Source: Corynebacterium choanae (lineage in GTDB: Bacteria > Actinomycetota > Actinomycetes > Mycobacteriales > Mycobacteriaceae). Taken from it: 64,000 nt of DNA. Location of the stretch: positions 806,001 through 870,000 of the forward strand of contig NZ_CP033896.1 in the NCBI RefSeq assembly GCF_003813965.1, read 5' to 3'. A program made the translations under genes and the position numbers. Shown here piece by piece: positions 57,025 to 64,000 of the stretch; the stretch's first letter is position 1, and each line of letters opens with the position of its first letter. The notes under the pieces were generated by a model that saw only the letters and a program-made list of their open reading frames with translations, was not told where the DNA came from and did not search any database.

Positions 57025-58335
57025 ATGCATGTTCACGTAACCCGCCATCATCTTGCTCGCGCCACCGCTGTGGTAGCCGCATCGGCGCTGCTGATGGCTG
57101 GTTGTTCCACCGGCGATTCAGTCTCCACACCGGCTGCAAGCAGCCCGGTAGCCGCCTCCCAGGAGCAACTCACTCCCGCCCAGCATGCCTTCGTTGATTT
57201 GCTCACCACCGATGATCTCACTGCGGCGGATGAGCAGGCCTATGCGGCAATGCAACAGGTGGTGTTGCTCTCTGATGTTGATGACAACATCACCACGCAA
57301 CTGTTTGCCCCGATCGTCGGTGGCGCAGAGATTGCCGACTTGGGCTGGTTTTTCGACGGCGCTTCGTTGACGCCGGTCGCCGATGACATCACCTTGGTGA
57401 CTATCAATCAGGGCGTCGGGTCGGTGGAGCCTGCCCTCGACGGGGATCCCAACTATCGTGGTGTCAACCTTGAAACGCTGCATTTCACCTCTGAAGCGGC
57501 AGCAACCCGTGCAATGGAGCTGCTGCAACCTGCCGCCATCAATCTCAGCCGGCCGATGGAAGGTGCCATAGAGCAGCCGATCAATCCGCGGCTGGAAGGC
57601 TACGATAAAGCTTTGCAAATTAGGCTTGGGGATCAGTATTGGACAGCAGTGTTTGTGCAAGTTGGTCGGGTGATCAACATCATCAACATGGGGACGAAAT
57701 CGACAGCAGACTTCGCTGACTTGATCAACGCCGATATTGCGGCGATCACCGCCGGCTCCAGGGCGGCACAGCAGCGTCCACTGCTGGCACCGCAAGAACC
57801 ACGACTGGGCAAACTGACCGGTACCCGATCGACGATGCCGTATTCCCAAGGGGTGCTGCAGGCGTTGTTGACATTGCCGTTTGTGGACGCGTCCGCTGCG
57901 GCAGCAGCATTCGACGATGTGGCGCTGGTGCAAGCTGAAGGTAATCGCACCGGGGGGATTGTGCTGCGTTTCGCCAGCGCTGATCAGGCACGTATCTTTG
58001 CCGACCGAATCAACCAGCCGCGGGAAGAGCTTGTGCGTCCCTTGACGGTGCCGAATGCGGATGCAGACGATCGCTGCATTGTGGCCCAGGTCAGCAAATA
58101 TTATCGGGTGATTTGCACCAGCGTGTTCGACGAGATGGTGGTGATCAACGACGCCGAATCCCCAGCCTTGGAAACTTTGACTGAACCACCAACGGATGCG
58201 CAGCTCAGCGACATTGCGCAGGAGCGCATTGCCCAAGCGAAAGATTTGCGGCAGGCTGTTGCAGTCACTGGCTATCTTGCCGAGTTGCAAAACACCTCAC
58301 CTGCTGGGGTGATCGATAACCGCTGGCCACGCTAG
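57025..58335 (+). CDS. Secreted lipoprotein (DUF7373-like)
   Basis: A 436-residue protein with a lipoprotein signal: basic start, hydrophobic stretch 'AVVAASALLMAGC' and lipidated Cys27. A Ser/Ala-rich linker leads to two similar-looking halves. The first (~55-255) has 'NYRGVNLETLHFTSEAAATRAMELLQ' and 'YWTAVFVQVGRVINIINMG'; the second has 'GIVLRFASADQARIFADRI' and 'RCIVAQVSKYYRVICTSVFDEMVVI'. This resembles the DUF7373 lipoproteins of Nocardia and Rhodococcus. Position between two Hsp70-like genes (140 bp before, 44 bp after) suggests it works with their extracytoplasmic domains. An A/T-rich stretch before the start could be a separate promoter. Confidence 0.82.
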   Translation: MHVHVTRHHLARATAVVAASALLMAGCSTGDSVSTPAASSPVAASQEQLTPAQHAFVDLLTTDDLTAADEQAYAAMQQVVLLSDVDDNITTQLFAPIVGGAEIADLGWFFDGASLTPVADDITLVTINQGVGSVEPALDGDPNYRGVNLETLHFTSEAAATRAMELLQPAAINLSRPMEGAIEQPINPRLEGYDKALQIRLGDQYWTAVFVQVGRVINIINMGTKSTADFADLINADIAAITAGSRAAQQRPLLAPQEPRLGKLTGTRSTMPYSQGVLQALLTLPFVDASAAAAAFDDVALVQAEGNRTGGIVLRFASADQARIFADRINQPREELVRPLTVPNADADDRCIVAQVSKYYRVICTSVFDEMVVINDAESPALETLTEPPTDAQLSDIAQERIAQAKDLRQAVAVTGYLAELQNTSPAGVIDNRWPR

Positions 58336-58379
58336 TGACAAGACAGCAGTAAACGGTGTTGGCAGGAGCAGACGCGAGC

Positions 58380-60374
58380 ATGGCGCAGCCTTGGGGTGTA
58401 AGCATCGATATTGGTTCAACTAACACTGCCGGCGCCTATTGGGATGCGGATTCGGCGGAAGTGCGCCCACTGCGGCTTTCTCAACACGCACAAACAATGC
58501 CTTCGCTGGTGGTGTGCACCAACACTGGTCAATGGTTGTGTGGTGCGGCTGCCGTAGCAGCCCAATTCGATCCCACGGCAACCGTGGTCACCAGCCCTAA
58601 ACTCCTGCTTGATACTGCGCATCTTCGCCGCGATCCTACCGGTTATCCACCGCATTCCGCTGGCGAACCAGGCCTTGGGCTGCAACGCTTCCAACCAGAT
58701 GCTGCTCTGTCACCGGCGACAATTGCGAAAAAGGCCACAGCTGCACTGCTGCGCCACATTCTTCACATTGCCGCCCAGGCGCATGGGGGAATAGCCCCAT
58801 CAGTGCTCATCCTCACCCATCCCATGAGCTGGCCTGATGAGCTCATCAACGACTATGTGCATATTGCAGCCTCTGTGACCAGTGCGCTAGTGGTTCCGGT
58901 TGCAGAACCCATTGCCGCCGCCTACCACTATCAGACCACCCAGGTTGCTGCCGCACCCCGCCGCTGTGCGGTGGTTGATATCGGCGGCGGCACGCTTGAT
59001 GTGGCAGTCATCGACCGTGATCCCCAAAGCGGTGTGATGACGGTGATCGCCACCGGTGGGGAAGCGATCGGTGGCCGGCGCATCGATCAGCAAGTGTTTA
59101 CCTGGCTGGAATCAACCCTGCTACGACAAGGCCACCCGACCGCGGATCTGGGCAGGACACCGTCGCCGGCACAACACGAGGGAGTGGTGGCGCAGTCGGA
59201 TACTGCAGCGCATAATTCGGCCGACTCGCTTGCCCTATGGGCAGCAATCACAACCGCGAAAGAAGTGCTCTCTGATGCGGCGCAAGCCCATATTGCCGTG
59301 CCGGGGGATCAGCCACGGACCGTGCAGCTCACCCGCGACGAGTTCAGTGCATTAATCACTCCGACAGTGCAGCGAATGGTTGAGCTCACCGGGCAGGTGC
59401 TGCAAGACGCGAATGATCTCCGCCCGGTAGATCCTGCGGGTGAAACCGATTTTCAACTGTTCCTTACCGGCGGCGTGTCGCGTATCCCTGCCGTGCAGCG
59501 GCAGCTGGCATCAATCGCCCCGATAGCCACCCTGGATGATCCGAAAACTGTTGTGGCCCGAGGTGCGCTTCCCTACGTGTTGGAACAAGTGTTGCCACAG
59601 CAGCTAGCCACCAGCGACCACGCGGTAGATTCTGCACTGGCGCAGGTTGTCACCCGGTGGCATGCGGCAACATCACCGGCAAACACCACCGTCGCTGCCA
59701 CTTCGGCGTCAACTCCCGCAGCGGCGGCCACAGCAGCCTTGGCGCCGCATGGATTTTCTGTGCGACGGCGACCGCGTATGCTTCGGCGACGGCGGCTAGT
59801 CGGTTATTTGGGAGGTATCGCATTATTGTGTGGGGCAGGCCTGTTGGCCTGGGGTATAGCCGCCGAAAAACCGCCAATATCGACAACTGCTAATAACGAT
59901 TGGCGAAAATCCGCCACGCAGGAAGCCCAACCGACCGGCGACCCTAGCCCGGACTATCGTTCCGTGGCACAACTTCGCGCAGTGTTTCCGCCCGCTTTTG
60001 CACAACGTTTGCAAGACTGTGCCCCAGTGGCGAACACGGACAACTATGCGACGGCGGTGATGCTGCACTGTGACTATCACACAATCGATGACCAGTTGAT
60101 TGCGGTCGAAATTATTGGCGATGCTGCCACCCGGAATCGGATCGCCAGCAGTACCCGAGCAATCCGCGGTGGGCTAGGCACCCATGCCTCCCCGTTGCCG
60201 GATTTGGGGCGAGATATTCGCGTACTCGGGGTGGAAGGCGACATTATTGAATCACTGCCGTTAGGGATCATGGTCGATATGGATCGACCCCAACCCCTTG
60301 CAGTGATGGAGGACATCGCGGCAATGCTCACCGCGGATACGGCGTCTTCATCGCTTTCGCCGGAGCATCACTAA
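58380..60374 (+). CDS. Membrane-spanning Hsp70-like protein with canonical ATPase motifs
   Basis: About 664 residues from the ATG at 58380, with GGAG upstream; an in-frame GTG at 58356 is the alternative. The ATPase domain has phosphate-1 'DIGSTNT' (10-16), phosphate-2 'VVDIGGGTLDVAVI' (~198-211) and adenosine motif 'LTGGVSRIPAV' (~362-372), all close to DnaK. After an Ala/Thr/Pro linker (~425-455) and a strongly basic patch ('RRRPRMLRRRR') comes one membrane helix (473-494), then an extracytoplasmic domain of ~170 residues with two cysteines ('LQDCAPV', 'MLHCDY'). The two Hsp70-like proteins of this locus share the design but differ in sequence, so they may form a pair. Confidence 0.9.
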   Translation: MAQPWGVSIDIGSTNTAGAYWDADSAEVRPLRLSQHAQTMPSLVVCTNTGQWLCGAAAVAAQFDPTATVVTSPKLLLDTAHLRRDPTGYPPHSAGEPGLGLQRFQPDAALSPATIAKKATAALLRHILHIAAQAHGGIAPSVLILTHPMSWPDELINDYVHIAASVTSALVVPVAEPIAAAYHYQTTQVAAAPRRCAVVDIGGGTLDVAVIDRDPQSGVMTVIATGGEAIGGRRIDQQVFTWLESTLLRQGHPTADLGRTPSPAQHEGVVAQSDTAAHNSADSLALWAAITTAKEVLSDAAQAHIAVPGDQPRTVQLTRDEFSALITPTVQRMVELTGQVLQDANDLRPVDPAGETDFQLFLTGGVSRIPAVQRQLASIAPIATLDDPKTVVARGALPYVLEQVLPQQLATSDHAVDSALAQVVTRWHAATSPANTTVAATSASTPAAAATAALAPHGFSVRRRPRMLRRRRLVGYLGGIALLCGAGLLAWGIAAEKPPISTTANNDWRKSATQEAQPTGDPSPDYRSVAQLRAVFPPAFAQRLQDCAPVANTDNYATAVMLHCDYHTIDDQLIAVEIIGDAATRNRIASSTRAIRGGLGTHASPLPDLGRDIRVLGVEGDIIESLPLGIMVDMDRPQPLAVMEDIAAMLTADTASSSLSPEHH

Positions 60375-60945
60375 ACAACAGGCACTTAAGTTCCCGCGTC
60401 CTGCCTGCACCCTAGCCGACGAAGCGACATCGCTTTATTGCCTGGTAGCTGCAATAGTTTCCGGCGCAACACCCAATTGCTGTCGCCGCATTTTTTCACG
60501 GAAGCCCCCCGACCGATGCTCCTTCCGACACAGACCTTCCGGCACAGACACTCCGGCACAGATACTGCGTAACACTGCTGCAGCGGTCGGCGCCATCCAA
60601 CCATGCCCCCGGCTGCCGCGATATGCCATCGGCCAACAAGGAGCCGGCCAGTCGTTCATTCGGCAACGAAGCCCAAGTATCGAAAGTCTTGGTGTAACCA
60701 CTTGGGTGGGTGGTTGCGTCCAACCCTGCAGACGTATTCCGCTGCTTTTCCGAACAGCAACGGCAACTCGGTGGCAAGGCACCACCAGCAATACCAGTCG
60801 AAACTATCGGATGCAGCCGTTGCCCGGTGAGACGTTGCCGTTTCGGAATACCACCACTTGGTTCGGTGCTGTCGTTAGACCATGCCACAGCCGTGGAATT
60901 GTTGTTTCATTTTGCCGTCACACAGATCGCCGGAAGGGGTGCGCT
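60375..60945. other. Intergenic region after the second Hsp70-like gene
   Basis: About 570 bp without a supported gene. It contains a triple 14-bp tandem repeat at 60521-60562 (listed separately). Overlapping frames on both strands are open but look accidental. Confidence 0.5.
60521..60562. repeat. Three tandem copies of a 14-bp unit
   Basis: The units are ccttccgacacaga, ccttccggcacaga and cactccggcacaga, head to tail, with one to two differences. A fourth partial copy may precede them. They lie ~150 bp after the Hsp70-like stop and ~390 bp before the next gene. Confidence 0.9.
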
Positions 60946-61632
60946 ATGACATTGCAGATACCAACGCTGTCACCGACTCCTCCCCGCATCAATCTTGATG
61001 TGACCTTGCCGGGTGACCTGCCTGCGGTAGAAGGCATATTCCACAATAGTTTCCCCTGGGATTTGCAATGGTGGCGGCCACGGGCAGGACAACCGAGCCG
61101 CCTGCAAAGTGTGGTTGCGGCTTTACACGAACACGCCACATCGTTGCGAATTCGCCATCCGCACACCACTGCCCGAATCCTGCAAGCCGCCGCCTTATCA
61201 CCTCAAGTCAGCCCACACAGCTGTGCACACAGCGATATCAGCAGTGAACGGGCTTGTGCTGATCTGATCTATCAATTCGACTGTGGACACGGGGTGATTG
61301 CGTGCACCGCCACACCACTGCTACCAGGACAAGTGCGTTTCGCCCAAGCCACGTTACGGCTGCCACCGGCAGTGGTAGTGACCGAAGTGAATACGTTCAC
61401 CAACACGGTGCAGCTCACAGCAGTCGATGATCCGTTTGGGCAACAACATCGGGTGGAACTGTCAACTTTTCTCCACAGCTGGCAGGCCACCCGTTTCACC
61501 ATGATCATTATCGCCGCGAATACTTTCGATTCCGTACACTGCGAAGGTGAACAACCTCTCTGGGGGCATCATCGACGGTGGCCGGTAGCTGGGTATCGTC
61601 CGGTGTGTTTTCCAGGAGAGGTAGGTGCGTGA
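60946..61632 (+). CDS. Hypothetical protein with a C39-peptidase-like C-terminal segment
   Basis: About 228 residues; the ATG at 60946 has GGAAGGGG 6 nt upstream, a strong site that decides against the longer frame from 60706. I do not recognise the N-terminal half ('FPWDLQWWRPRAGQPSRLQSVVAALHEHATSLR'). Residues ~150-205 ('VVVTEVNTFTNTVQLTAVDD', 'VELSTFLHSWQATRFTMIII') resemble the end of papain-like C39 domains, in which a 'PL..F...W' helix follows the Asp strand. The catalytic Cys motif QxxxxxCG is not present, so if related it is inactive. Its stop overlaps the next start (TGATG), so the two are coupled. Confidence 0.72.
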   Translation: MTLQIPTLSPTPPRINLDVTLPGDLPAVEGIFHNSFPWDLQWWRPRAGQPSRLQSVVAALHEHATSLRIRHPHTTARILQAAALSPQVSPHSCAHSDISSERACADLIYQFDCGHGVIACTATPLLPGQVRFAQATLRLPPAVVVTEVNTFTNTVQLTAVDDPFGQQHRVELSTFLHSWQATRFTMIIIAANTFDSVHCEGEQPLWGHHRRWPVAGYRPVCFPGEVGA

Positions 61633-62324
61633 TGAGTGAAGGAGCAGTGCTCGATATGACAGAGTTATCCAAACTCTTTGCACAAATCAATCTTGAATCT
61701 GCAACATTTCAACGGCTGCTTGACGCAGCCGTAGCCGCAGATGCGCCAATCGACGACGATTTGGTGCCCGATCCAAATGAAATCATCGAGGTCGACGAAT
61801 CCGACGATTTTGACCTGTTGGCTTCGCTCGCCGAGGACATTCCCAGCGAAGAGCGCACCGCAAGTGATGATCAGGTGTACTCCGGCAGTGAAGCTCCTGT
61901 GGAAACCACCGGTGACCATGCCTCTGATCCGGATCAGTGTGATATTGATACCGACCCATTAGCCGGGGCTGCACCACAGTCAGCACTCCCGGAAGCCGGC
62001 TCAACCTGGCCGATAGCTGAAGTGGATTTATCTTATGCGGCAGCAGATTCATCATTTGCCGCCGATCCGGGAGCACAATTTCGTGAAACCCTCCCCGAGT
62101 TCCAAGACTCTTCACCTGCTGCGGGCACCATTCACACACCAGACGCCGCGGCAGATCCGTCGTATTACTCGGCCACGCTCATGCCATCTTCAGACATCTT
62201 CGACGATGGTTCCATACACACCGACACCGCCTTCTTTGACGGTGAGATAGCACCTAGCTTTGAACGTGAACCCTTTGCATGGGATCACGACAGCGGGGGC
62301 GAAGGTTTACCGCCGATGTCATAA
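61632..62324 (+). CDS. Hypothetical acidic protein, coupled to the preceding gene
   Basis: About 230 residues; AGGAGAGG lies ~10 nt before the ATG at 61632. Residues 1-40 ('LSKLFAQINLESATFQRLLDAAVAADAP') may form helices. The rest is very acidic and low in complexity (many Asp, Glu, Ser, Ala and Pro) and probably disordered. There is no signal peptide, no membrane segment and no known domain. Tight coupling to the upstream gene suggests a joint function. A role as partner or adaptor of the Hsp70-like/dynamin module is a guess from position. The next gene, for a sigma factor, begins 210 bp later. Confidence 0.7.
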   Translation: MSEGAVLDMTELSKLFAQINLESATFQRLLDAAVAADAPIDDDLVPDPNEIIEVDESDDFDLLASLAEDIPSEERTASDDQVYSGSEAPVETTGDHASDPDQCDIDTDPLAGAAPQSALPEAGSTWPIAEVDLSYAAADSSFAADPGAQFRETLPEFQDSSPAAGTIHTPDAAADPSYYSATLMPSSDIFDDGSIHTDTAFFDGEIAPSFEREPFAWDHDSGGEGLPPMS

Positions 62325-62532
62325 GCAGTGCACACTTTTTACTGCATATTAGCCCCCAAGAAGTTGTGACTACTGTAAAAAATCTTTCACCTTTTCCTGT
62401 TGATTTTGTCTCCCTCAGGCAAGCCGGTGACCGCTGGCAATCCCTAGGCGGAGAAAACCACAACCTGCGAATGCAACAGCATCGATGGTTGCGATAACGG
62501 GCGGGAAAGAAGGAAGCTTGGCAGTTGAGCAC

Positions 62533-63096
62533 ATGTTCCAAGATTGCGAGCCCATGACCGACAAAGAGCTGATCGAGCGAGCTGCCGCCGGCGACGAGCG
62601 TGCTTTTACTGCGCTTATTCAGGCGTACCGCGACATCATCTGGCGTATCTGTTTGGCACATATCCAAGACCAACATGATGCCGAAGATGTTTTTATGGCA
62701 GCGATTACCAAGGTTTGGGCTAACCTGCACCAGTTCCAAGGACGCTCGTCGTTTTCTACTTGGGTGTATCGCATCACTTCGAATTGTGCGATTGATCATC
62801 ATCGGAAATTCTCGAAGCAGCGAGAACAAAGTCTTGATGAGGCAGTGTTCAACGATCCGCTGTTACAGGATCGCGGCTCGAGTACGGAAGCGCGGGTGGA
62901 AGATTTAGAGCTTGCAAACCGGGCATTGTCGCTGCTGAGTCCCGCCAGCCGGGAAGCAATCATCCTTTTTGAGGTGGCGGGGCTGAAAGTGAAAGAAATC
63001 GCAGTCCATCAAGGAATTTCTGTCACAGCATGCAAGCAGCGTTTGCGGCGGGCGCGGTTGAAGATGGCGACGGTACTCGACGAGATTGAGGATTAG
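62533..63096 (+). CDS. ECF-type RNA polymerase sigma factor
   Basis: About 187 residues from the ATG at 62533; the ATG at 62554 ('MTDKELIERAAAGDERAF') gives the typical ECF start and is equally likely. Region 2 is seen in 'FTALIQAYRDIIWRICLAHIQDQHDAEDVFMAAITKVWANLHQF' with 'FSTWVYRITSNCAIDHHR'; region 4 in 'LSPASREAIILFEVAGLKVKEIAVHQGISVTACKQRLRRARLKM'. No anti-sigma gene follows within the remaining 900 bp. Control of the Hsp70/dynamin module would be attractive but is untested. The sigma class cannot be named from sequence alone. Confidence 0.92.
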   Translation: MFQDCEPMTDKELIERAAAGDERAFTALIQAYRDIIWRICLAHIQDQHDAEDVFMAAITKVWANLHQFQGRSSFSTWVYRITSNCAIDHHRKFSKQREQSLDEAVFNDPLLQDRGSSTEARVEDLELANRALSLLSPASREAIILFEVAGLKVKEIAVHQGISVTACKQRLRRARLKMATVLDEIED

Positions 63097-64000
63097 CGCA
63101 CCTAAAAAATTGCAATGCTCAAGGTTGTTGACTCGGGGGTTGCGGGGTAACGGCACGTCAATGTGGAACCGAGGGGAGCGGTTTTCGTCGCTTGCACGAT
63201 GCGTTCATTTTGGATTGTGGAAAATCGCAGCCGGCCGATAACTGCGCGGTGTTGCAGCGTTTTTGGTATTCGACCAAGAGCGAGCAAAATAAGCAATATC
63301 TTTTTGCAATGCGATGGTGATGCCGTTTTCGGAAATCTCGCACAGGACAAATATGCAGTAGAAGCCTGGAATGTCTGATGGTCGAATGCTGGTGCTGTCG
63401 GCTTGCAGGAATCGAATTCGACTCACCGTAAACGTCCACGACTTCGAATAAACCTCCCAATGACGAGTGAGCACCCGATTAGTCACTCACTGGATAGGTT
63501 ATTGACTGGTGTGTTGAGCGCGGATAAACGGTTTCGTAGGGCTCTGCCGGATGGGTTTACCAGTAAAGCTGGTGTGTTGTGCGCCACTGGGTGTTAGCTA
63601 CTCCACGACCGCTGTGAGCTGTGATTGTGCCTGTTGCGCTGCATAAATTAGTTTGGCCTAGCCATGAGAGTGGAATAGCTGCAGGGTATGTCAAGGGTGT
63701 AGTGAAGTGTAGTTCCGGTGAGAATTGGAGAAAACAAACGCTGCCAATCACGGGTGAGTAGCGCGTGCGTGGGGGTACCTGTCAGGGGGCTAAACCGGCA
63801 GCTCACAGCCGCCTCAAGGGGGAGTTTTCCAAGATAGTCGGGGGTAGTTGAGGGGGTTCAAGTTTTTATGAATATTATCTCAGTGTTCGGCAGGGTGAAG
63901 CGCTCCACGGGGCAGCGTTACGATTCGTGCAACAATAGATGACCAGTGGTTTTCCGATATTTTATTAGATTGTTGCCGGCCGTAATTTTCTCCAGCATTC
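63097..64000. other. Gene-free stretch to the window end
   Basis: About 900 bp, with no ORF I can support on either strand. Short frames on the minus strand (for example near 63205-63486) have no recognisable domain and poor starts. The last 300 bp are richer in A and T and may hold the promoter of the next gene. Confidence 0.5.

Noticed and set aside
57118..58290. 390-residue ORF antisense to the lipoprotein gene
   Set aside because: No domain or start signal; the lipoprotein frame has a lipobox and matches a family.
62279..62497. Small ORF overlapping the end of the acidic protein gene and reaching towards the sigma gene
   Set aside because: Its start is inside another gene, without a ribosome-binding site or recognisable domain; it is probably accidental.
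63205..63486. 93-residue minus-strand ORF after the sigma gene, considered as an anti-sigma factor
   Set aside because: It is on the opposite strand, has no zinc-binding HxxxCxxC motif and no membrane helix.

Overview
The window is a chromosomal segment from a Corynebacterium-like member of the Mycobacteriales (Corynebacteriales). This follows from gene order, which matches blocks I know from C. glutamicum and M. tuberculosis: lhr-nei2; pgi / chorismate mutase / pcrA; M23 peptidase / perM / purN / purH / citE / amtR; rpmB-rpmG-rpsN-rpsR facing rpmE-rpmF; mprA-mprB-htrA-moaB; fthC / galU / glp (moeA-like) / rimJ / glpR. AmtR, PerM and the Glp/GlpR pair are strong markers of this lineage. No database was searched; every assignment rests on motifs, lengths and synteny.

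Layout. 1-12.3 kb: the 3' part of an Lhr helicase, a Nei2-type glycosylase, a YdeI-like protein, a TM2 protein, glycogen phosphorylase, a YccF protein, Pgi, a succinate-semialdehyde dehydrogenase and a small RHH-like protein. 12.4-25.7 kb: chorismate mutase, PcrA, a secreted M23 peptidase, PerM, the purine genes purN and purH, a CitE-like lyase, the nitrogen regulator AmtR and a DUF294-like protein. 26-29.2 kb: six ribosomal-protein genes, mostly free of cysteine, around a 1.6-kb stretch without genes. 29.6-35 kb: the envelope-stress two-component system MprAB, its HtrA/PepD-type protease and MoaB. 35.4-42.6 kb: a SAF-domain protein, 5-formyl-THF cyclo-ligase, GalU and the divisome pair Glp/GlpR with RimJ between them. 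42.74 kb: tRNA-Ala(CGC).

The region just 3' of the tRNA (42.9-50.5 kb) is an accessory graveyard. It holds a complete IS1249-like element with an 8-bp target duplication, a frameshifted DUF3644 gene, a decayed coiled-coil gene, a phage family-A DNA polymerase carrying two nonsense codons and a frameshift, an intact Abi_2-type HEPN gene, and a wrecked IS3-family element.

The most interesting part is 50.8-63.1 kb. Two dynamin-like GTPases (633 and 480 aa, resembling the mycobacterial IniA/IniC pair) are transcribed divergently from two membrane-anchored Hsp70-like proteins that flank a lipoprotein gene. Two translationally coupled genes of unknown function and an ECF sigma factor without a visible anti-sigma gene follow. 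I read this as a candidate envelope or membrane-remodelling module that couples chaperone-type ATPases on the inner face of the membrane to extracytoplasmic domains, a lipoprotein and membrane-bending GTPases. That function is inference.
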